Shown: one piece after another, positions 17,229-25,613 of the stretch
Position numbering within the stretch: position 1 is the stretch's first letter
Layout of the letters: every line of letters starts with the position of its first letter
Origin: Chryseobacterium foetidum
GTDB taxonomy: Bacteria > Bacteroidota > Bacteroidia > Flavobacteriales > Weeksellaceae
Assembly: GCF_025457425.1 (NCBI RefSeq)
Contig: NZ_JAMXIA010000001.1
Coordinates: forward strand, 2,480,001-2,544,000
Reading direction: 5' to 3'
Length of the DNA stretch: 64,000 nt
Notes under the pieces: generated by a model
Databases searched by the model: none
What the model was told of the DNA's origin: nothing
The model's input: only the letters and a program-made list of their open reading frames with translations
Translations under genes and position numbers: made by a program

Positions 17229-20200
17229 CTACATATTTCTACGATATTTACCACCCACTTCAAACAAAGCATTGGTAATCTGCCCAAGCGAACAGTATTT
17301 CACGGCATCCATCATCACATTAAATAAATTCTGCTGATTGATGGCAGCGTGTTGTAAAGTTTTCAGAGCGGCTTCGGATTTATCCTCATTAGATTTCTGG
17401 AAGTTATGAAGTGTTTCAATCTGAACCTGTTTTTCTTCCTCAGTCGAACGGATCACTTCTCCCGGACGAACCGTTGGCGAACCGTCTTTTCCTAAGAAAG
17501 TATTTACCCCGATGATCGGATATTCTCCTGTATGCTTCAACCATTCATAATGCATCGATTCTTCCTGAATTTTCGAACGTTGGTACATTGTTTCCATTGC
17601 ACCCAAAACGCCGCCTCTTTCTGTGATTCTGTCAAATTCTGCATAAACTGCTTCTTCCACCAAATCCGTTAATTCTTCAATGATAAATGAACCCTGAAGC
17701 GGATTTTCGTTTTTCGCCAATCCTAATTCTTTATTGATAATCAACTGAATCGCCATCGCTCTTCTTACAGATTGCTCAGTCGGAGTTGTGATTGCCTCGT
17801 CATACGCATTTGTGTGAAGTGAATTACAGTTATCGTAAATTGCATAAAGCGCCTGAAGCGTTGTTCTGATATCATTGAAATCAATTTCCTGAGCGTGAAG
17901 CGAACGACCCGAAGTTTGAATGTGGTATTTCAACATCTGGCTTCTTTCATCGGCTCCGTACTTTAATTTCATTGCTTTTGCCCAGATTCTTCTTGCTACA
18001 CGTCCGATTACTGAATATTCAGGGTCGATACCGTTGGAGAAGAAGAAGGATAAGTTGGGTGCAAAATCATTGATGTTCATTCCTCTTGACAGATAATATT
18101 CCACATACGTGAAACCATTTGCCAATGTAAATGCCAACTGAGAAACCGGATTTGCACCCGCTTCTGCAATATGATATCCAGAAATTGAAACAGAGTAGAA
18201 GTTTCTCACTTTTTCTGTGATGAAATATTCCTGAACGTCACCCATCAATCTAAGGGCGAATTCAGTGGAGAAAATACAGGTATTCTGAGCCTGATCTTCT
18301 TTTAAAATATCTGCCTGAACGGTACCACGAACGGTCGCTATTGTTTTAGCTTTAATTTCTGCATAAGCTTCCGCTGGAATCACTTCGTCTCCGGTAAGTC
18401 CTAATAATTTTAAACCTAAACCATTATTAGAAGGCGGAAGTTCTCCGTTATATTTTGGTCTTTCTAAACCTTTATCGTCGAATTTTGCTTTTAAAGCTTT
18501 CTCAACATTCGCTTCAAGCTTATGTTCAGCAATATATTTTTCAACATTCTGGTCAATCGCTGCATTCATAAAGAAAGCCAGCAACATCGGCGCAGGTCCG
18601 TTGATGGTCATTGAAACCGAAGTCATTGCATTGACCAAATCAAATCCGGAATACAATTTTTTAGCATCGTCTAACGTTGCAATAGAAACTCCTGCATTTC
18701 CGATTTTTCCGTAAATATCCGGTGGTAGAGCAGGATCCTGACCATACAAAGTTACAGAGTCAAACGCTGTTGACAAACGCTTTGCATCCATTTCCGCAGA
18801 AACGTAGTGGAATCTTCTGTTCGTTCTTTCAGGACCTCCTTCTCCGGCAAACATTCGCGTTGGATCTTCTCCGGTTCTTTTGAAAGGATAAATTCCCGCC
18901 GTGTAAGGAAATCCTCCAGGAAGATTTTCCTGACCTTTCCATTTAATCAAATCTCCCCAATCAGTATATTTTGGAAGAGAAATTTTTGGAATTTTTAAAT
19001 GGGATAGAGATTCTGTTGAGGTTTCAACTTTAATTTCTTTTCCACGAACGAAATACGAGTAAAATTCAGCCTTGAAAGCCTCTTTCGTATCATCCCAGTT
19101 TTTCAAAAAGTCGATGTTTTCCTGTTGAAGATCTTTTTCTGCTTTTTGATATTCAGTATCTAACGTTTCATTGGAAAGGAATTTTTTAACCCCTTCAATA
19201 TGATACATTTTTCTTGCTAGTTCGGCTTGTTTTTCAACATTAGCGTCGTAGATTCTATTATTTTCAACTATTTCAGATAAATAACGAACTCTTTTTGGAG
19301 GAATAATCGTGATGTCTTCTGAAACCTCCTGTTCAACAAATCCTTGAAGGTTTAAGTCAGAATATTTAGCATTAACTTTTTCAATTAATCTGTTGTATAA
19401 ATCGGTCGTTCCGTGGTCATTGAACTGAGATGCTTTTGTTGCATAAACCGGCATATCATCCAACGGACTTTCCCACAACAAATGGTTTCTCTGGAACTGT
19501 TTCCTAACGGCTTGAAGTGCATCTAAAGCACCACGCTTATCTGATTTATTTAAAGCAACCAAATCTGCATAATCCAACATATCGATTTTTTCCAACTGAG
19601 TAGAAGCACCGTATTCAGGAGTCATTACATACATTGAAACATCAGCAAAATCTGAAACTTCCGAACCTGATTGTCCAATCCCTGAAGTTTCCAAAATGAT
19701 AACATCCGGATGAGCCAATTTTAAAACATTTAAAGCGGAATGAATGAACGGAGAAACCGAAACGTTGTTTTCTCTCGTCGCCATCGAACGCATATAAACT
19801 CTTGGGTCATTGATCGCGTTCATACGGATTCTATCTCCTAAAAGTGCACCTCCTGTTTTCTTTTTTGAAGGATCAATGGAAATAATGGCAATCTTTTTAC
19901 CAGGATTTGAACGGAGGAAACGTCTTACCAATTCATCAGTTAAAGAGGATTTTCCGGCTCCACCGGTACCAGTGATACCGATGATCGGAATTCCTCCCCC
20001 AACCCCTCCAAGGGAGGGGAGCTGAGCAACTCTTTTATTGATTTCTTCTATTAATTCAGGTTTTTCTTCTGAGAAGTTTTCAACGGCGGAAATGATTTTT
20101 GCAATGCTTGCGGAGTTTTCGAAACTGATATTGTCTAAATCTTCAGCAGTCACTTCTTTTCCTGTTGCAAAGTCTGATCTTTTCACCAAATCATCGATCA

Positions 20201-20600
20201 TTCCCTGAAGACCAAGCTCACGACCGTCGTCCGGAGAATAAATTCTGTCGATTCCATAAGACATAATATCTTCAATTTCTTCGGGCAGAATTACACCGCC
20301 ACCACCACCGAAAATTTTGATTTGCGGTGAGTTTTTTTCTCTTAAAAGGTCGTAGATGTATTTAAAATATTCGTTGTGACCTCCTTGATATGAAGTCAGT
20401 GCAATAGCGTTGGCGTCTTCCTGAATCGCAGTGTTTACTACTTCTTCAGCAGATTTATCGTGACCAAGGTGGATAACTTCGCATCCTGTTCCCTGAATCA
20501 CACGGCGCATAATATTGATAGCCGCATCGTGCCCATCGAATAGGGAAGCTGCTGTTACAATTCTTACTTTGTTTGTTGGAGTATATTTTTGGGTTTCCAT
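17229..20600 (-). CDS. icmF: Fused isobutyryl-CoA mutase/G-protein chaperone (IcmF-type acyl-CoA mutase)
   Basis: 1123 residues with domains in the IcmF order: B12-binding (~10-140, D22-G-H24-D-A-A), MeaB-like GTPase (~205-420, P-loop GTGGAGKS at 211-218, NKSD at 351-354), linker, then the TIM-barrel acyl-CoA mutase (~540-1123). Substrate residues are of the isobutyryl type: F573 in YPFKR and Q772 in AQNTCIF, where methylmalonyl-CoA mutases have Tyr and Arg. It would interconvert isobutyryl-/butyryl-CoA (or related branched acyl-CoA) using adenosylcobalamin, with the built-in GTPase guarding cofactor loading. Residues ~194-204 ([11 protein letters not shown]) are encoded by a palindromic insertion. 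Databases often call such proteins methylmalonyl-CoA mutase family. Monocistronic. Confidence 0.93.
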   Translation of the reverse strand: METQKYTPTNKVRIVTAASLFDGHDAAINIMRRVIQGTGCEVIHLGHDKSAEEVVNTAIQEDANAIALTSYQGGHNEYFKYIYDLLREKNSPQIKIFGGGGGVILPEEIEDIMSYGIDRIYSPDDGRELGLQGMIDDLVKRSDFATGKEVTAEDLDNISFENSASIAKIISAVENFSEEKPELIEEINKRVAQLPSLGGVGGGIPIIGITGTGGAGKSSLTDELVRRFLRSNPGKKIAIISIDPSKKKTGGALLGDRIRMNAINDPRVYMRSMATRENNVSVSPFIHSALNVLKLAHPDVIILETSGIGQSGSEVSDFADVSMYVMTPEYGASTQLEKIDMLDYADLVALNKSDKRGALDALQAVRKQFQRNHLLWESPLDDMPVYATKASQFNDHGTTDLYNRLIEKVNAKYSDLNLQGFVEQEVSEDITIIPPKRVRYLSEIVENNRIYDANVEKQAELARKMYHIEGVKKFLSNETLDTEYQKAEKDLQQENIDFLKNWDDTKEAFKAEFYSYFVRGKEIKVETSTESLSHLKIPKISLPKYTDWGDLIKWKGQENLPGGFPYTAGIYPFKRTGEDPTRMFAGEGGPERTNRRFHYVSAEMDAKRLSTAFDSVTLYGQDPALPPDIYGKIGNAGVSIATLDDAKKLYSGFDLVNAMTSVSMTINGPAPMLLAFFMNAAIDQNVEKYIAEHKLEANVEKALKAKFDDKGLERPKYNGELPPSNNGLGLKLLGLTGDEVIPAEAYAEIKAKTIATVRGTVQADILKEDQAQNTCIFSTEFALRLMGDVQEYFITEKVRNFYSVSISGYHIAEAGANPVSQLAFTLANGFTYVEYYLSRGMNINDFAPNLSFFFSNGIDPEYSVIGRVARRIWAKAMKLKYGADERSQMLKYHIQTSGRSLHAQEIDFNDIRTTLQALYAIYDNCNSLHTNAYDEAITTPTEQSVRRAMAIQLIINKELGLAKNENPLQGSFIIEELTDLVEEAVYAEFDRITERGGVLGAMETMYQRSKIQEESMHYEWLKHTGEYPIIGVNTFLGKDGSPTVRPGEVIRSTEEEKQVQIETLHNFQKSNEDKSEAALKTLQHAAINQQNLFNVMMDAVKYCSLGQITNALFEVGGKYRRNM
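19993..20022. repeat. Palindromic G/C-rich element inserted in frame in icmF
   Basis: Plus-strand bases CCCCTCC-AAG-GGAGGGG form a stem inside a longer CCTCCCCCAACC...GGAGGGGAGCT block, unlike the surrounding AT-rich coding sequence. It encodes [10 protein letters not shown] in the linker just before the GTPase domain. From memory the same CTCCC...GGAGGGG-type block is common between genes in Flavobacteriia. Confidence 0.65.
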
Positions 20601-20627
20601 ATTGTTTGTAGAAAATTTCTAAGTTTT

Positions 20628-20635
20628 CAAATATA
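20628..20635 (-). promoter_or_regulatory. -7 element of icmF
   Basis: The minus strand reads TATATTTG, an exact TAnnTTTG match 27 bp before the ATG. Confidence 0.5.
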
Positions 20636-20787
20636 ACAATTTAATAAAAATTAAATTTAATAATATATTTAATTGGTTTTGAGTGATTTAATCTAATTTG
20701 TCAAATTGAGAATTCACTTAAAGCCTAACATTTGATAGTTCGAGCCACAGATTATTTAGTTTAAAATTTATTCTTTGAAAAAAACTT

Positions 20788-20795
20788 TATTTTTG
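20788..20795 (+). promoter_or_regulatory. -7 element of the small membrane protein gene
   Basis: TATTTTTG matches TAnnTTTG 16 bp before the ATG at 20812. No -33 TTG is found at proper distance. Confidence 0.5.
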
Positions 20796-20811
20796 CACAA
20801 TTATTTAAGGT

Positions 20812-21144
20812 ATGAAAAAAGCATTATTGTATTTCGCACTCGGAACGGTTGTCAGTTTCCTGATTAATTATTTTTTTACGGACACCAAAGATCTGGGGTT
20901 GGAAGTTTATTATGCATTATCATTCGGGATTGCCTGGGGATTGGCCTATTATCTTGATATGGGTGATTTTAAACTGGTTCAGAAAATGAGTTTCTCCTTT
21001 TTAGCAATGATTATTTTAGTTGTTGTGGGTGTTTTGATCTTTAATGTTGAACTTGCCATTCCGTCTATTCTGAAATTTTCTACGGTGTTTGTTGCCTATT
21101 ATTTTATTGCAAGTTTCAGATCAAACAGAGCTTCCCGAAAGTAA
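20812..21144 (+). CDS. Small four-helix membrane protein of unknown function
   Basis: 110 residues that are nearly all hydrophobic, with four probable membrane segments: ~4-20, ~32-48, ~57-80 (SFSFLAMIILVVVGVLIF) and ~85-101. A short basic tail (SFRSNRASRK) should sit in the cytoplasm. No family or motif is recognised. It has its own -7 element and lies 128 bp upstream of rplM on the same strand, but rplM has a separate promoter, so a functional link to ribosome genes is not implied. Confidence 0.75.
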   Translation: MKKALLYFALGTVVSFLINYFFTDTKDLGLEVYYALSFGIAWGLAYYLDMGDFKLVQKMSFSFLAMIILVVVGVLIFNVELAIPSILKFSTVFVAYYFIASFRSNRASRK

Positions 21145-21218
21145 AGAGGTGAAAATGAAGATGAAAGATATTCTCAAGACATTTTAAATAATATTTTTCT
21201 GTTCAAAAAATAAAGTGT

Positions 21219-21241
21219 ACCTTTGCACACCCTTTTAAGGG
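21219..21241 (+). promoter_or_regulatory. Promoter -7 element and start-site palindrome of the rplM operon
   Basis: TACCTTTG (21219-21226) matches TAnnTTTG exactly. Four bases later comes the perfect palindrome CCCTTTTAAGGG (21230-21241), which would overlap the transcription start or the first bases of the mRNA. Confidence 0.55.
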
Positions 21242-21271
21242 AAAATTATGTTTAATCTTTAACTAAAACGT

Positions 21272-21727
21272 GTGAATACATTAAGTTACAAAACTGTTTC
21301 AGCGAACAAAGCTACTGCAAATAAAGAATGGGTTGTGGTAGACGCTGAAGGACAGCCGTTAGGAAGACTAGCTTCTACGGTTGCAAAGATTTTGAGAGGT
21401 AAGCACAAAACGAATTACACACCTCACGTAGATTGTGGTGACAACGTAATCGTTTTGAATGCTGGGAAAGTTACTCTTTCAGGAAACAAGTGGAACGATA
21501 AGACTTACATCTGGCATACAGGTTACCCTGGTGGACAGAAGTCTATGACAGCTCTTGAACTTCAGAAAAAAGATTCTTTAAAAGTATTGGAAAAATCTGT
21601 AAAAGGTATGCTTCCAAAAAACAGATTAGGATCTGCATTGCTTAAAAACCTTTATTTATATGAAGGAACTGAGCACAAGCACGAAGCTCAACAGCCGAAA
21701 ACAATTAATGTTAACGAATTTAAATAA
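21272..21727 (+). CDS. rplM: 50S ribosomal protein L13
   Basis: 151 residues including the family signature regions WVVVDAEGQPLGRLAS, the LRGKHKTNYTPHVDCGD segment, the conserved YIWHTGYPGG and GMLPKNRLG. The start codon is GTG (V-N-T-L-S-Y-K read as M); no upstream ATG in frame fits. It opens the conserved rplM-rpsI pair, with rpsI 7 bp downstream and rpsB further on. The promoter lies ~45 bp upstream. Function: early-assembling large-subunit protein bound to 23S rRNA. Confidence 0.98.
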   Translation: MNTLSYKTVSANKATANKEWVVVDAEGQPLGRLASTVAKILRGKHKTNYTPHVDCGDNVIVLNAGKVTLSGNKWNDKTYIWHTGYPGGQKSMTALELQKKDSLKVLEKSVKGMLPKNRLGSALLKNLYLYEGTEHKHEAQQPKTINVNEFK

Positions 21728-21734
21728 TTAAATT

Positions 21735-22121
21735 ATGTCTATAGTTCACAAAATCGGAAGAAGAAAAACTTCTGTAGCAAGAGTTTACGTAAAGCCAGGA
21801 ACTGGTGTGATTACAGTAAACGGTAAAGAGGCTGCAACTTATTTCTCTACAGACGTGATGGTTTACAAATTAAACCAGCCGTTCATCCTTTCTGAAACTG
21901 TTGGTCAGTACGACGTTACCGTAAATGTTTTCGGTGGTGGTAATACAGGTCAGGCAGAGGCTATCAGATTGGGTATTTCCAGAGCTCTATGCGAAATCAA
22001 TGCTGAATTCAGATTATCTTTAAAGCCAGCTGGTTTACTTACAAGAGACGCAAGAATGGTGGAAAGAAAGAAACCAGGTCAGAAAAAAGCAAGAAAGAGA
22101 TTCCAGTTCTCAAAACGTTAA
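21735..22121 (+). CDS. rpsI: 30S ribosomal protein S9
   Basis: 128 residues, standard length, ending in the diagnostic basic tail [12 protein letters not shown] that reaches the P-site tRNA. The start [18 protein letters not shown] and the [19 protein letters not shown] segment are typical. It lies 7 bp after rplM and is co-transcribed with it. A 207-bp gap with a repeat-like inverted element separates it from rpsB. Confidence 0.98.
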   Translation: MSIVHKIGRRKTSVARVYVKPGTGVITVNGKEAATYFSTDVMVYKLNQPFILSETVGQYDVTVNVFGGGNTGQAEAIRLGISRALCEINAEFRLSLKPAGLLTRDARMVERKKPGQKKARKRFQFSKR

Positions 22122-22128
22122 GATTTGC

Positions 22129-22245
22129 TGCTGGCGAATGGCTTCTGGCTATTGGCTACAGGAATTTATTAAATTTTATTTAAACTTAATCCCGGCGAAA
22201 AGCCAATTGCCAAAAGCAATCAGCCAAACGCCAATTGCCCGTTAT
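22129..22245. repeat. Imperfect inverted-repeat element between rpsI and rpsB
   Basis: The left side (22129-22160) contains GGCGAATGGCTTCTGGCT and ATTGGCT. The right side (22195-22240) has many copies of its complement (AGCCAATTGCC, CAATCAGCC, CGCCAATTGCC). The two halves can fold into a long imperfect hairpin around an AT-rich centre. Similar GGCTATTGGC-type intergenic elements are, from memory, frequent in Chryseobacterium. Confidence 0.5.
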
Positions 22246-22328
22246 GTTTAGCATCCAAACGCTTCTCCCATCTAAAGAATGCGTTGATTGTTTAAAAAGC
22301 GGAAAGTAAACTAACAAAAAACAAAAAC

Positions 22329-23090
22329 ATGGCAAAAGCAAATGTAAAAGACCTTCTAGAGGCTGGCGTACACTTCGGTCACATGACCAGAAAGTGGAAC
22401 CCAAATATGGCTCCATACATTTTCATGGAGAAAAACGGTATTCACATTGTAGACTTACATAAAACAGCTGTTAAATTGGATGAAGCTTGTAACGCTTTAG
22501 AAAAATTAACTTCTGCAGGTAAAAAAGTTCTTTTCGTAGCTACTAAAAAGCAGGCGAAAGAGGTAGTTGCTAAGCACGCTGCTGAACTTAATATGCCTTA
22601 TATTACTGAAAGATGGCCAGGTGGTATGCTTACAAACTTTGTAACTATCAGAAAGGCTGTAAAGAAGATGAACTCTATCGACAAAATGAAAAAAGACGGT
22701 ACGTTCGAAACTTTATCTAAAAAAGAAAGATTACAAGTTGACAGACAAAGAGCTAACTTAGAGAAAAACTTAGGTTCTATCTCAGACATGGTGCGTCTTC
22801 CTTCTGCAATCTTCGTTGTAGATATCATGAGAGAACACATTGCTGTAACTGAAGCTAAGAAATTAGGTATCCCTGTTTTCGGTATTGTTGATACAAACTC
22901 TGACCCAAGAAAAGTAGATTTCGTTATCCCAGGAAACGATGATGCTTCTAAGTCTATTGATATGATTTTGAGCGTTGTTTCAGAATCTATCAAAGAAGGT
23001 CAGACTCAGAGAAAAGCTGATAAAGAAAAATCTAAAGAAGATGGTGAAGTAGTTTCTGCTGATAAAGATGCAGACTTCGACGCTGAATAA
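22329..23090 (+). CDS. rpsB: 30S ribosomal protein S2
   Basis: 253 residues with the family start VKDLLEAGVHFGHMTRKWNP, the central RWPGGMLTNFVTIRK and the VDTNSDPRKVDFVIPGNDDA segment. The C-terminal ~30 residues are an acidic and lysine-rich tail (KADKEKSKEDGEVVSADKDA). It is the third gene of the ribosomal group. In nearly all bacteria tsf follows rpsB directly; here a terminator follows, and tsf is 18 kb away on the other strand. Confidence 0.98.
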   Translation: MAKANVKDLLEAGVHFGHMTRKWNPNMAPYIFMEKNGIHIVDLHKTAVKLDEACNALEKLTSAGKKVLFVATKKQAKEVVAKHAAELNMPYITERWPGGMLTNFVTIRKAVKKMNSIDKMKKDGTFETLSKKERLQVDRQRANLEKNLGSISDMVRLPSAIFVVDIMREHIAVTEAKKLGIPVFGIVDTNSDPRKVDFVIPGNDDASKSIDMILSVVSESIKEGQTQRKADKEKSKEDGEVVSADKDADFDAE

Positions 23091-23113
23091 TTGAAGATTA
23101 TCTTTAAAATATT

Positions 23114-23144
23114 AAAACCGCAGATTTTTGTCTGCGGTTTTTTT
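23114..23144 (+). terminator. Terminator of rpsB
   Basis: AAAACCGCAGA pairs with the complementary GTCTGCGGTTTT half around a T-rich loop, followed by TTTTTTT, 24 bp after the stop. Confidence 0.85.
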
Positions 23145-23189
23145 GTGTTGATAAATAATTCTTTTAGTGATTAGAACTGCGAATATTTG

Positions 23190-23275
23190 AGTTAAATTGC
23201 TCCATCGGAGCAAAATCTGTGTGGAAAAAAGCGTTCTTGCGATAGGCGCGTTCCGTAGGAACATTATCTCTGATC
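23190..23275. repeat. Double-hairpin intergenic element downstream of rpsB
   Basis: TTGCTCCATCGGAGCAA (about 23197-23213) and GCGTTCCGTAGGAAC (about 23248-23262) are two short hairpins 35 bp apart. I recall this CTCCATCGGAG/GTTCCGTAGGAAC pair as a recurrent intergenic unit in Bacteroidetes genomes; copy number cannot be tested here. Confidence 0.45.
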
Positions 23276-23295
23276 CTAATCAAACTTGACAAAAA

Positions 23296-23730
23296 TTAAT
23301 TTGTGATCGTTATAGAATACGACGTGCTCACAAACTTCGTATTCTGATACACCGCCTTGCAAACCATTCCCGATAAATTGTATTTCTGATTTTTTGGAAC
23401 CATGGTACTTCCAATCTTCCCCGACGGAATCGGGATTTTTTTGAAAAAATTGGGGCCGCTTACTGTTAAAACCATGTTGCAGGCCGATTTATTTTCGACA
23501 CTGATGGATGTTTCTGGCTTTCCTTCCGAACCATTCAGCAAATCTTCCAAAACTTTTGCAGTTTCAGGTTTATGGGTTTTCATAAGTTGCTCAAATTCTG
23601 TTTCGGTCTGCCTGATAACGACAGGCGCAGATGTTTTTGTAGAATTTGTCCGGACTGTTTTCTGCACAGAATGCCTTTTTTCACATCCTATGATGGAAAG
23701 TAATATTAATACAGCAAAAAGATTCTTCAT
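23296..23730 (-). CDS. Small lipoprotein, shortest member of a four-gene paralog family
   Basis: 144 residues with a lipoprotein signal (IIGC, Cys16). The C-terminal ~70 residues match the family domain: ENKSACNMVLTVSGPNFF, KIPIPSGKIGS, YNLSGMVCKAVYQ, with a conserved Cys before the end. A preceding helix ETEFEQLMKTH...KVLEDLLNG parallels EADEFNMLMG...KILNSLFDN of the longer paralogs, but the N-terminal HPDDPKR domain is missing. The family is probably the Chryseobacterium group catalogued as DUF6759 (name from memory). It lies at the left border of the all-minus-strand block; the related gene at 42395 lies at its right border in inverse orientation. Confidence 0.78.
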   Translation of the reverse strand: MKNLFAVLILLSIIGCEKRHSVQKTVRTNSTKTSAPVVIRQTETEFEQLMKTHKPETAKVLEDLLNGSEGKPETSISVENKSACNMVLTVSGPNFFKKIPIPSGKIGSTMVPKNQKYNLSGMVCKAVYQNTKFVSTSYSITITN

Positions 23731-24025
23731 TGAATTAAATAAAGATTAAAGCTAAATAATTTAATTTGTTTTACCTTAAATTTAATGTGAAATAATAATC
23801 TTTTCGTCAACTCATCAGAACTGCTTTTTACTCTCAGCATATAAGTTCTTTCAGAAATTGATGAAACATTAATCTCCAAACGGTTTGAAACTACGTGATC
23901 TGATTTTTGAAGCATAATTCTTCCGCTCATATCTAAAATATGATAATTTACATCGGTTTCTTAAATTCAACATAAACGTATTGATTGTCGGCAAGGGATA
24001 AAATATAATGTCCTTTTCTGATTTC
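23727..24025 (-). pseudogene. Decayed 3' end of a T9SS type A cargo gene
   Basis: Reading on the minus strand, 24025 to 23950 encodes IRKGHYILSLADNQYVYVEF before a stop. A second frame from about 23955 encodes YHILDMSGRIMLQKSD, then NRLEINVSSISERTYMLRVK and ELTKRLLFH. The latter has the YxIxDxSGRxxxxxx...I.VSSLS.GxYxLxV layout of type A sorting domains, although the usual KG is ER and no N-terminal part exists. The frames are offset and no start with a signal peptide is present, so this is a remnant. Its 3' end overlaps the start of the small lipoprotein gene. Confidence 0.6.
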
Positions 24026-24090
24026 TTATTATTGAATTAAAATCAGGTAAACTTCGCTAATAATATCGATTTAAGAAAATAGAATTTAAA

Positions 24091-24120
24091 ACCTTTTCAC
24101 AATGGGCATTGCGAAAGGGT
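24091..24120 (-). terminator. Terminator of the 231-residue paralog gene
   Basis: CCTTTTCACAATG pairs with CATTGCGAAAGG over about 12 bp with one mismatch and one G-T pair. The minus strand continues with TTTTAAATT, a weak T tract. Confidence 0.55.
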
Positions 24121-24147
24121 AGATATTTTAATTTTTTTATTAAGAAA

Positions 24148-24843
24148 TTACTTCCTCTTTTTAGCGCTTTTCTTTTCCTTAGGAGGTGGTGTTTTCTTTA
24201 CTTCTGGCTGTAACTCTTCTTTTTTAACGGTTTCCGGATTGCTGAGGATGATAACTGCTCCTTTTGTAAACTGCTTTACACTTTTGTAAGGTACATCGCA
24301 GACATTTCCAGACAAAGTGTATGTATCCTTGTCTAAAACCAGCGAGTTTTCACTTTTTGCAGGTACGGGAAGATTATAGAATTTTTTACCCGAAATTTCC
24401 AACACAAGGTTGCAGTCTGAATTGTTTTTAAGTAGTAAAATAACCTCGTTGCTGGCGATGTCCTGATTAAAAATGGCATTCAGAAGTTGTGTTGTTTTCT
24501 GTTTGTGTTCTTCATGTGTTTCAGCTAAAAGTTGTTTAAAGACAGCTTCAGACTCAGGAGAATTTTTTTTAAAAGAGTTTTTGGATGGCAAATCAAGAAT
24601 CACGGGTCTGGCAGCCATCGGTTTTGCATTTTTTCTGCCTTTTACCCAATCAGCATTTTTGAGGGCGATAACGCGTTGCTTTAAAACCCGTCTTTTAGGA
24701 TCTTCAGGATGTGCTTTTGAAATGTATTCTTCAATCTCAGCAATATTTGTACTGTTTAAAATATTGTCTCTGTGTTCATTAGAGACACAGGACTGAATGG
24801 TGAGACCGAAGAAAACAAGGGGGAACAAAATTTTCTTCATCAC
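24148..24843 (-). CDS. Lipoprotein, four-gene paralog family (DUF6759-like)
   Basis: 231 residues with lipobox IQSC. Layout: N-terminal helical motif NIAEIEEYISKAHPEDPKRR followed by LKQRVIAL; a helix with EAVFKQLLAETHEEHKQKT...LLNAIFNQD; then the C-terminal beta domain with LLKNNSDCNLVLEISGKKF, LPVPAKSENSLVL and YTLSGNVCDVPYKSVKQ. A Lys/Pro-rich tail (KKTPPPKEKKSAKKRK) is unique to this copy. Two start Met codons in a row leave a one-codon uncertainty. It starts 10 bp after trmB and may be co-transcribed with it. Function unknown; the paired Cys (SDC, VC) may form a disulphide. Confidence 0.82.
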   Translation of the reverse strand: MMKKILFPLVFFGLTIQSCVSNEHRDNILNSTNIAEIEEYISKAHPEDPKRRVLKQRVIALKNADWVKGRKNAKPMAARPVILDLPSKNSFKKNSPESEAVFKQLLAETHEEHKQKTTQLLNAIFNQDIASNEVILLLKNNSDCNLVLEISGKKFYNLPVPAKSENSLVLDKDTYTLSGNVCDVPYKSVKQFTKGAVIILSNPETVKKEELQPEVKKTPPPKEKKSAKKRK

Positions 24844-24853
24844 ATTGTGCTTT

Positions 24854-25531
24854 TTATTTTATTCTGAATTTTATATAAGTAATCGTTTTTCCTTTTGCCG
24901 AAAAAAGTTCTTCATAATAAGTTTTGATGTCTCTTAGATGCGGAGTATTCGGGTCATATTCTGCAGCTCCGTAGATATCGTGGTGGGCAGAAATAATTTC
25001 ATGTCCTGCACCTTGCAGATAGCCTAAAGTATATCCATGCAAAAACTCAGAATCTGTTTTTAAATGAACGATTCCGCCCGGCTTGAGGAATTTTTTATAA
25101 CGCTCCAGAAAATCGGGGTGGGTGAGTCTGTGTTTGGTTCTGCGGTATTTAATTTGCGGATCGGGGAAAGTAATCCAGATTTCATCTACTTCATTTTCAG
25201 CAAAATAATGTTCTACCAGCTCAATCTGACTTCTGAGAAAACCTACGTTGCGCATATTGTTTTCTACGGCTTCTTTCGCACCAAACCAGAATCTTGCACC
25301 TTTGATGTCGATACCAATGAAATTTCTGTCAGTAAAAGTTTTAGCTAAACCTACAGAATATTCACCTTTTCCACATCCTAATTCCAAAACAATAGGATTG
25401 TCGTTTTTAAAAAAATCTTTATTCCAGTTTCCCTTCAGCGGAAAACCGTTTAAAGCTTCCTCTCTTGTGGGTTGAACGACGTTCGGAAGTGTTTTGTTTT
25501 CTGCAAATCTTGCTAATTTATTTTTACCCAT
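24854..25531 (-). CDS. trmB: tRNA (guanine-N7)-methyltransferase
   Basis: 225 residues with the class I SAM-binding motif VLELGCGKGEYSVGLA near residues 48-63, the IGIDIKGARFWFGAK strand, the family-specific DEIWITFPDPQIKYRRTKHR and LTHPDFLERYKKFLKPGG segments, and DSEFLHGYT. It forms m7G46 in the variable loop of tRNAs in the cytosol. It is a housekeeping gene set among exported-protein paralogs and has its own -7 element 19 bp before the ATG. The downstream lipoprotein gene follows at 10 bp. Confidence 0.97.
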   Translation of the reverse strand: MGKNKLARFAENKTLPNVVQPTREEALNGFPLKGNWNKDFFKNDNPIVLELGCGKGEYSVGLAKTFTDRNFIGIDIKGARFWFGAKEAVENNMRNVGFLRSQIELVEHYFAENEVDEIWITFPDPQIKYRRTKHRLTHPDFLERYKKFLKPGGIVHLKTDSEFLHGYTLGYLQGAGHEIISAHHDIYGAAEYDPNTPHLRDIKTYYEELFSAKGKTITYIKFRIK

Positions 25532-25550
25532 GTTTCAATTTTCAAAGGTG

Positions 25551-25558
25551 CAAAAATA
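25551..25558 (-). promoter_or_regulatory. -7 element of trmB
   Basis: The minus strand reads TATTTTTG, an exact TAnnTTTG match 19 bp before the ATG and right after the upstream gene's terminator. Confidence 0.55.
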
Positions 25559-25562
25559 CAAA

Positions 25563-25587
25563 AAAAGAGACAGCAAGCGTCTCTTTT
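25563..25587 (-). terminator. Terminator of the 259-residue paralog gene
   Basis: AAAAGAGAC/GTCTCTTTT is a perfect 9-bp stem with loop AGCAAGC. The minus strand continues with a T run that merges with the trmB -7 element. Confidence 0.8.
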
Positions 25588-25613
25588 CGTTGATATTAAG
25601 GTTTTAATGTAAA

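Noticed and set aside
22122..22328. tRNA or structured small RNA between rpsI and rpsB
   Set aside because: There is no T-loop-like GGTTC sequence or cloverleaf; the structure is a long imperfect hairpin made of repeated words.
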